A program made the position numbers and the translations under genes. A DNA stretch of 64,000 nt from contig CAVVFO010000001.1 in NCBI GenBank assembly GCA_963747595.1, forward strand, positions 868,001 to 932,000. Reading direction: 5' to 3'. Source of the DNA: Oleiagrimonas sp963747595 (GTDB taxonomy: Bacteria; Pseudomonadota; Gammaproteobacteria; Xanthomonadales; Rhodanobacteraceae). Below are positions 63,929-64,000 of this stretch, in pieces. How positions within the stretch are numbered: the stretch's first letter is position 1; each line of letters starts with the position of its first letter. Below the pieces are notes generated by a model. That model did not search any database. It saw only the letters and a list, made by a program, of their open reading frames with translations, and had not been told where the DNA came from.

Positions 63929-64000
63929 TCAGAGCGGGACATCCGGTGTCATCTCCTCTCCCGGCGTTTCGGCCAGGTGCTTCTCCACGCGCTCGGTGGG
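63929..64000 (-). CDS. 3' end of an unidentified gene (cut by window edge)
   Basis: The minus strand is open from the right edge to a stop at 63929-63931, giving the last 23 residues, acidic and ending in TPDVPL. Position and spacing (40 bp before the MAPEG start) suggest an operon. Too short to name. Confidence 0.35.
   Translation of the reverse strand, partial: PTERVEKHLAETPGEEMTPDVPL

Noticed and set aside
1..64000. tRNA, rRNA and riboswitch genes
   Set aside because: No cloverleaf, rRNA core or known riboswitch motif was recognised by eye; a covariance-model search was not possible here.

Overview
The window is high-G+C DNA with dense, short-spaced genes. The gene set fits a free-living gammaproteobacterium of the Xanthomonadales, most likely Rhodanobacteraceae (Rhodanobacter, Dyella or Frateuria type). 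It includes a cyclic beta-1,2-glucan synthase, GH39, GH144 and GH172 enzymes, several c-di-GMP enzymes, an OPT transporter, AsmA, a glutathionyl-hydroquinone reductase and GTAG-headed intergenic repeats. The placement is inferred from gene content and not from a marker gene. I see no rRNA, tRNA or CRISPR array.

Layout. 1-3.2 kb: a 5'-truncated PhoD-type phosphatase, a GSGD-repeat secreted protein and an SH3 protein. 3.5-16.9 kb: a glycan locus with GH39, a translationally coupled GH144-type enzyme, a 2,929-residue cyclic beta-1,2-glucan synthase and a convergent GH172-type enzyme. 17.2-24.7 kb: a signalling stretch with a divergent HD-GYP protein, an EAL phosphodiesterase and a PAS-GGDEF-EAL protein, plus an S4 RNA-binding protein and a close relative of UndA, the iron enzyme that makes 1-undecene. 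24.8-34.4 kb: transport and redox genes (MFS, Gfo/Idh/MocA oxidoreductase, K+ channel, OPT transporter, HI0933 flavoprotein, an ABC exporter split into two frames). 34.6-46 kb: a DUF2726 protein, a GAF-GGDEF cyclase, four hydrolases (esterase, M1 peptidase, GH13 alpha-glucosidase, SxxK serine hydrolase) and an unassigned conserved-looking protein. 46-54.3 kb: an MscS channel, a glutathionyl-hydroquinone reductase, AsmA, and a gnd-zwf-gntK operon with 4-base overlaps. 54.4-64 kb: an EamA transporter, a redoxin, a cyclophilin, a Crp/Fnr gene interrupted by an IS256-family element, an in-frame BrnT-BrnA toxin-antitoxin fusion, a phosphoesterase, a methyltransferase, a small unassigned protein, a MAPEG protein and the last codons of one more gene.

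How the genes work together. The glycan locus can make cyclic beta-1,2-glucan (GT84 polymerisation, GH189-type cyclisation, GH94 chain trimming) and probably also cut beta-1,2-glucan with the GH144 enzyme. The gnd-zwf-gntK genes feed gluconate and glucose-6-phosphate into the oxidative pentose-phosphate route. Four c-di-GMP proteins within 20 kb suggest local control of a surface or motility output.

Non-coding structure is notable. A family of about 100-bp GTAG-headed palindromes (REP/BIME type) lies in at least three intergenic gaps, with decayed relatives in three more. A 415-bp region at 26.1-26.6 kb holds nested inverted repeats resembling MITEs. The best leads are the UndA relative, the BrnT-BrnA fusion, the beta-1,2-glucan locus and the freshly inserted IS.
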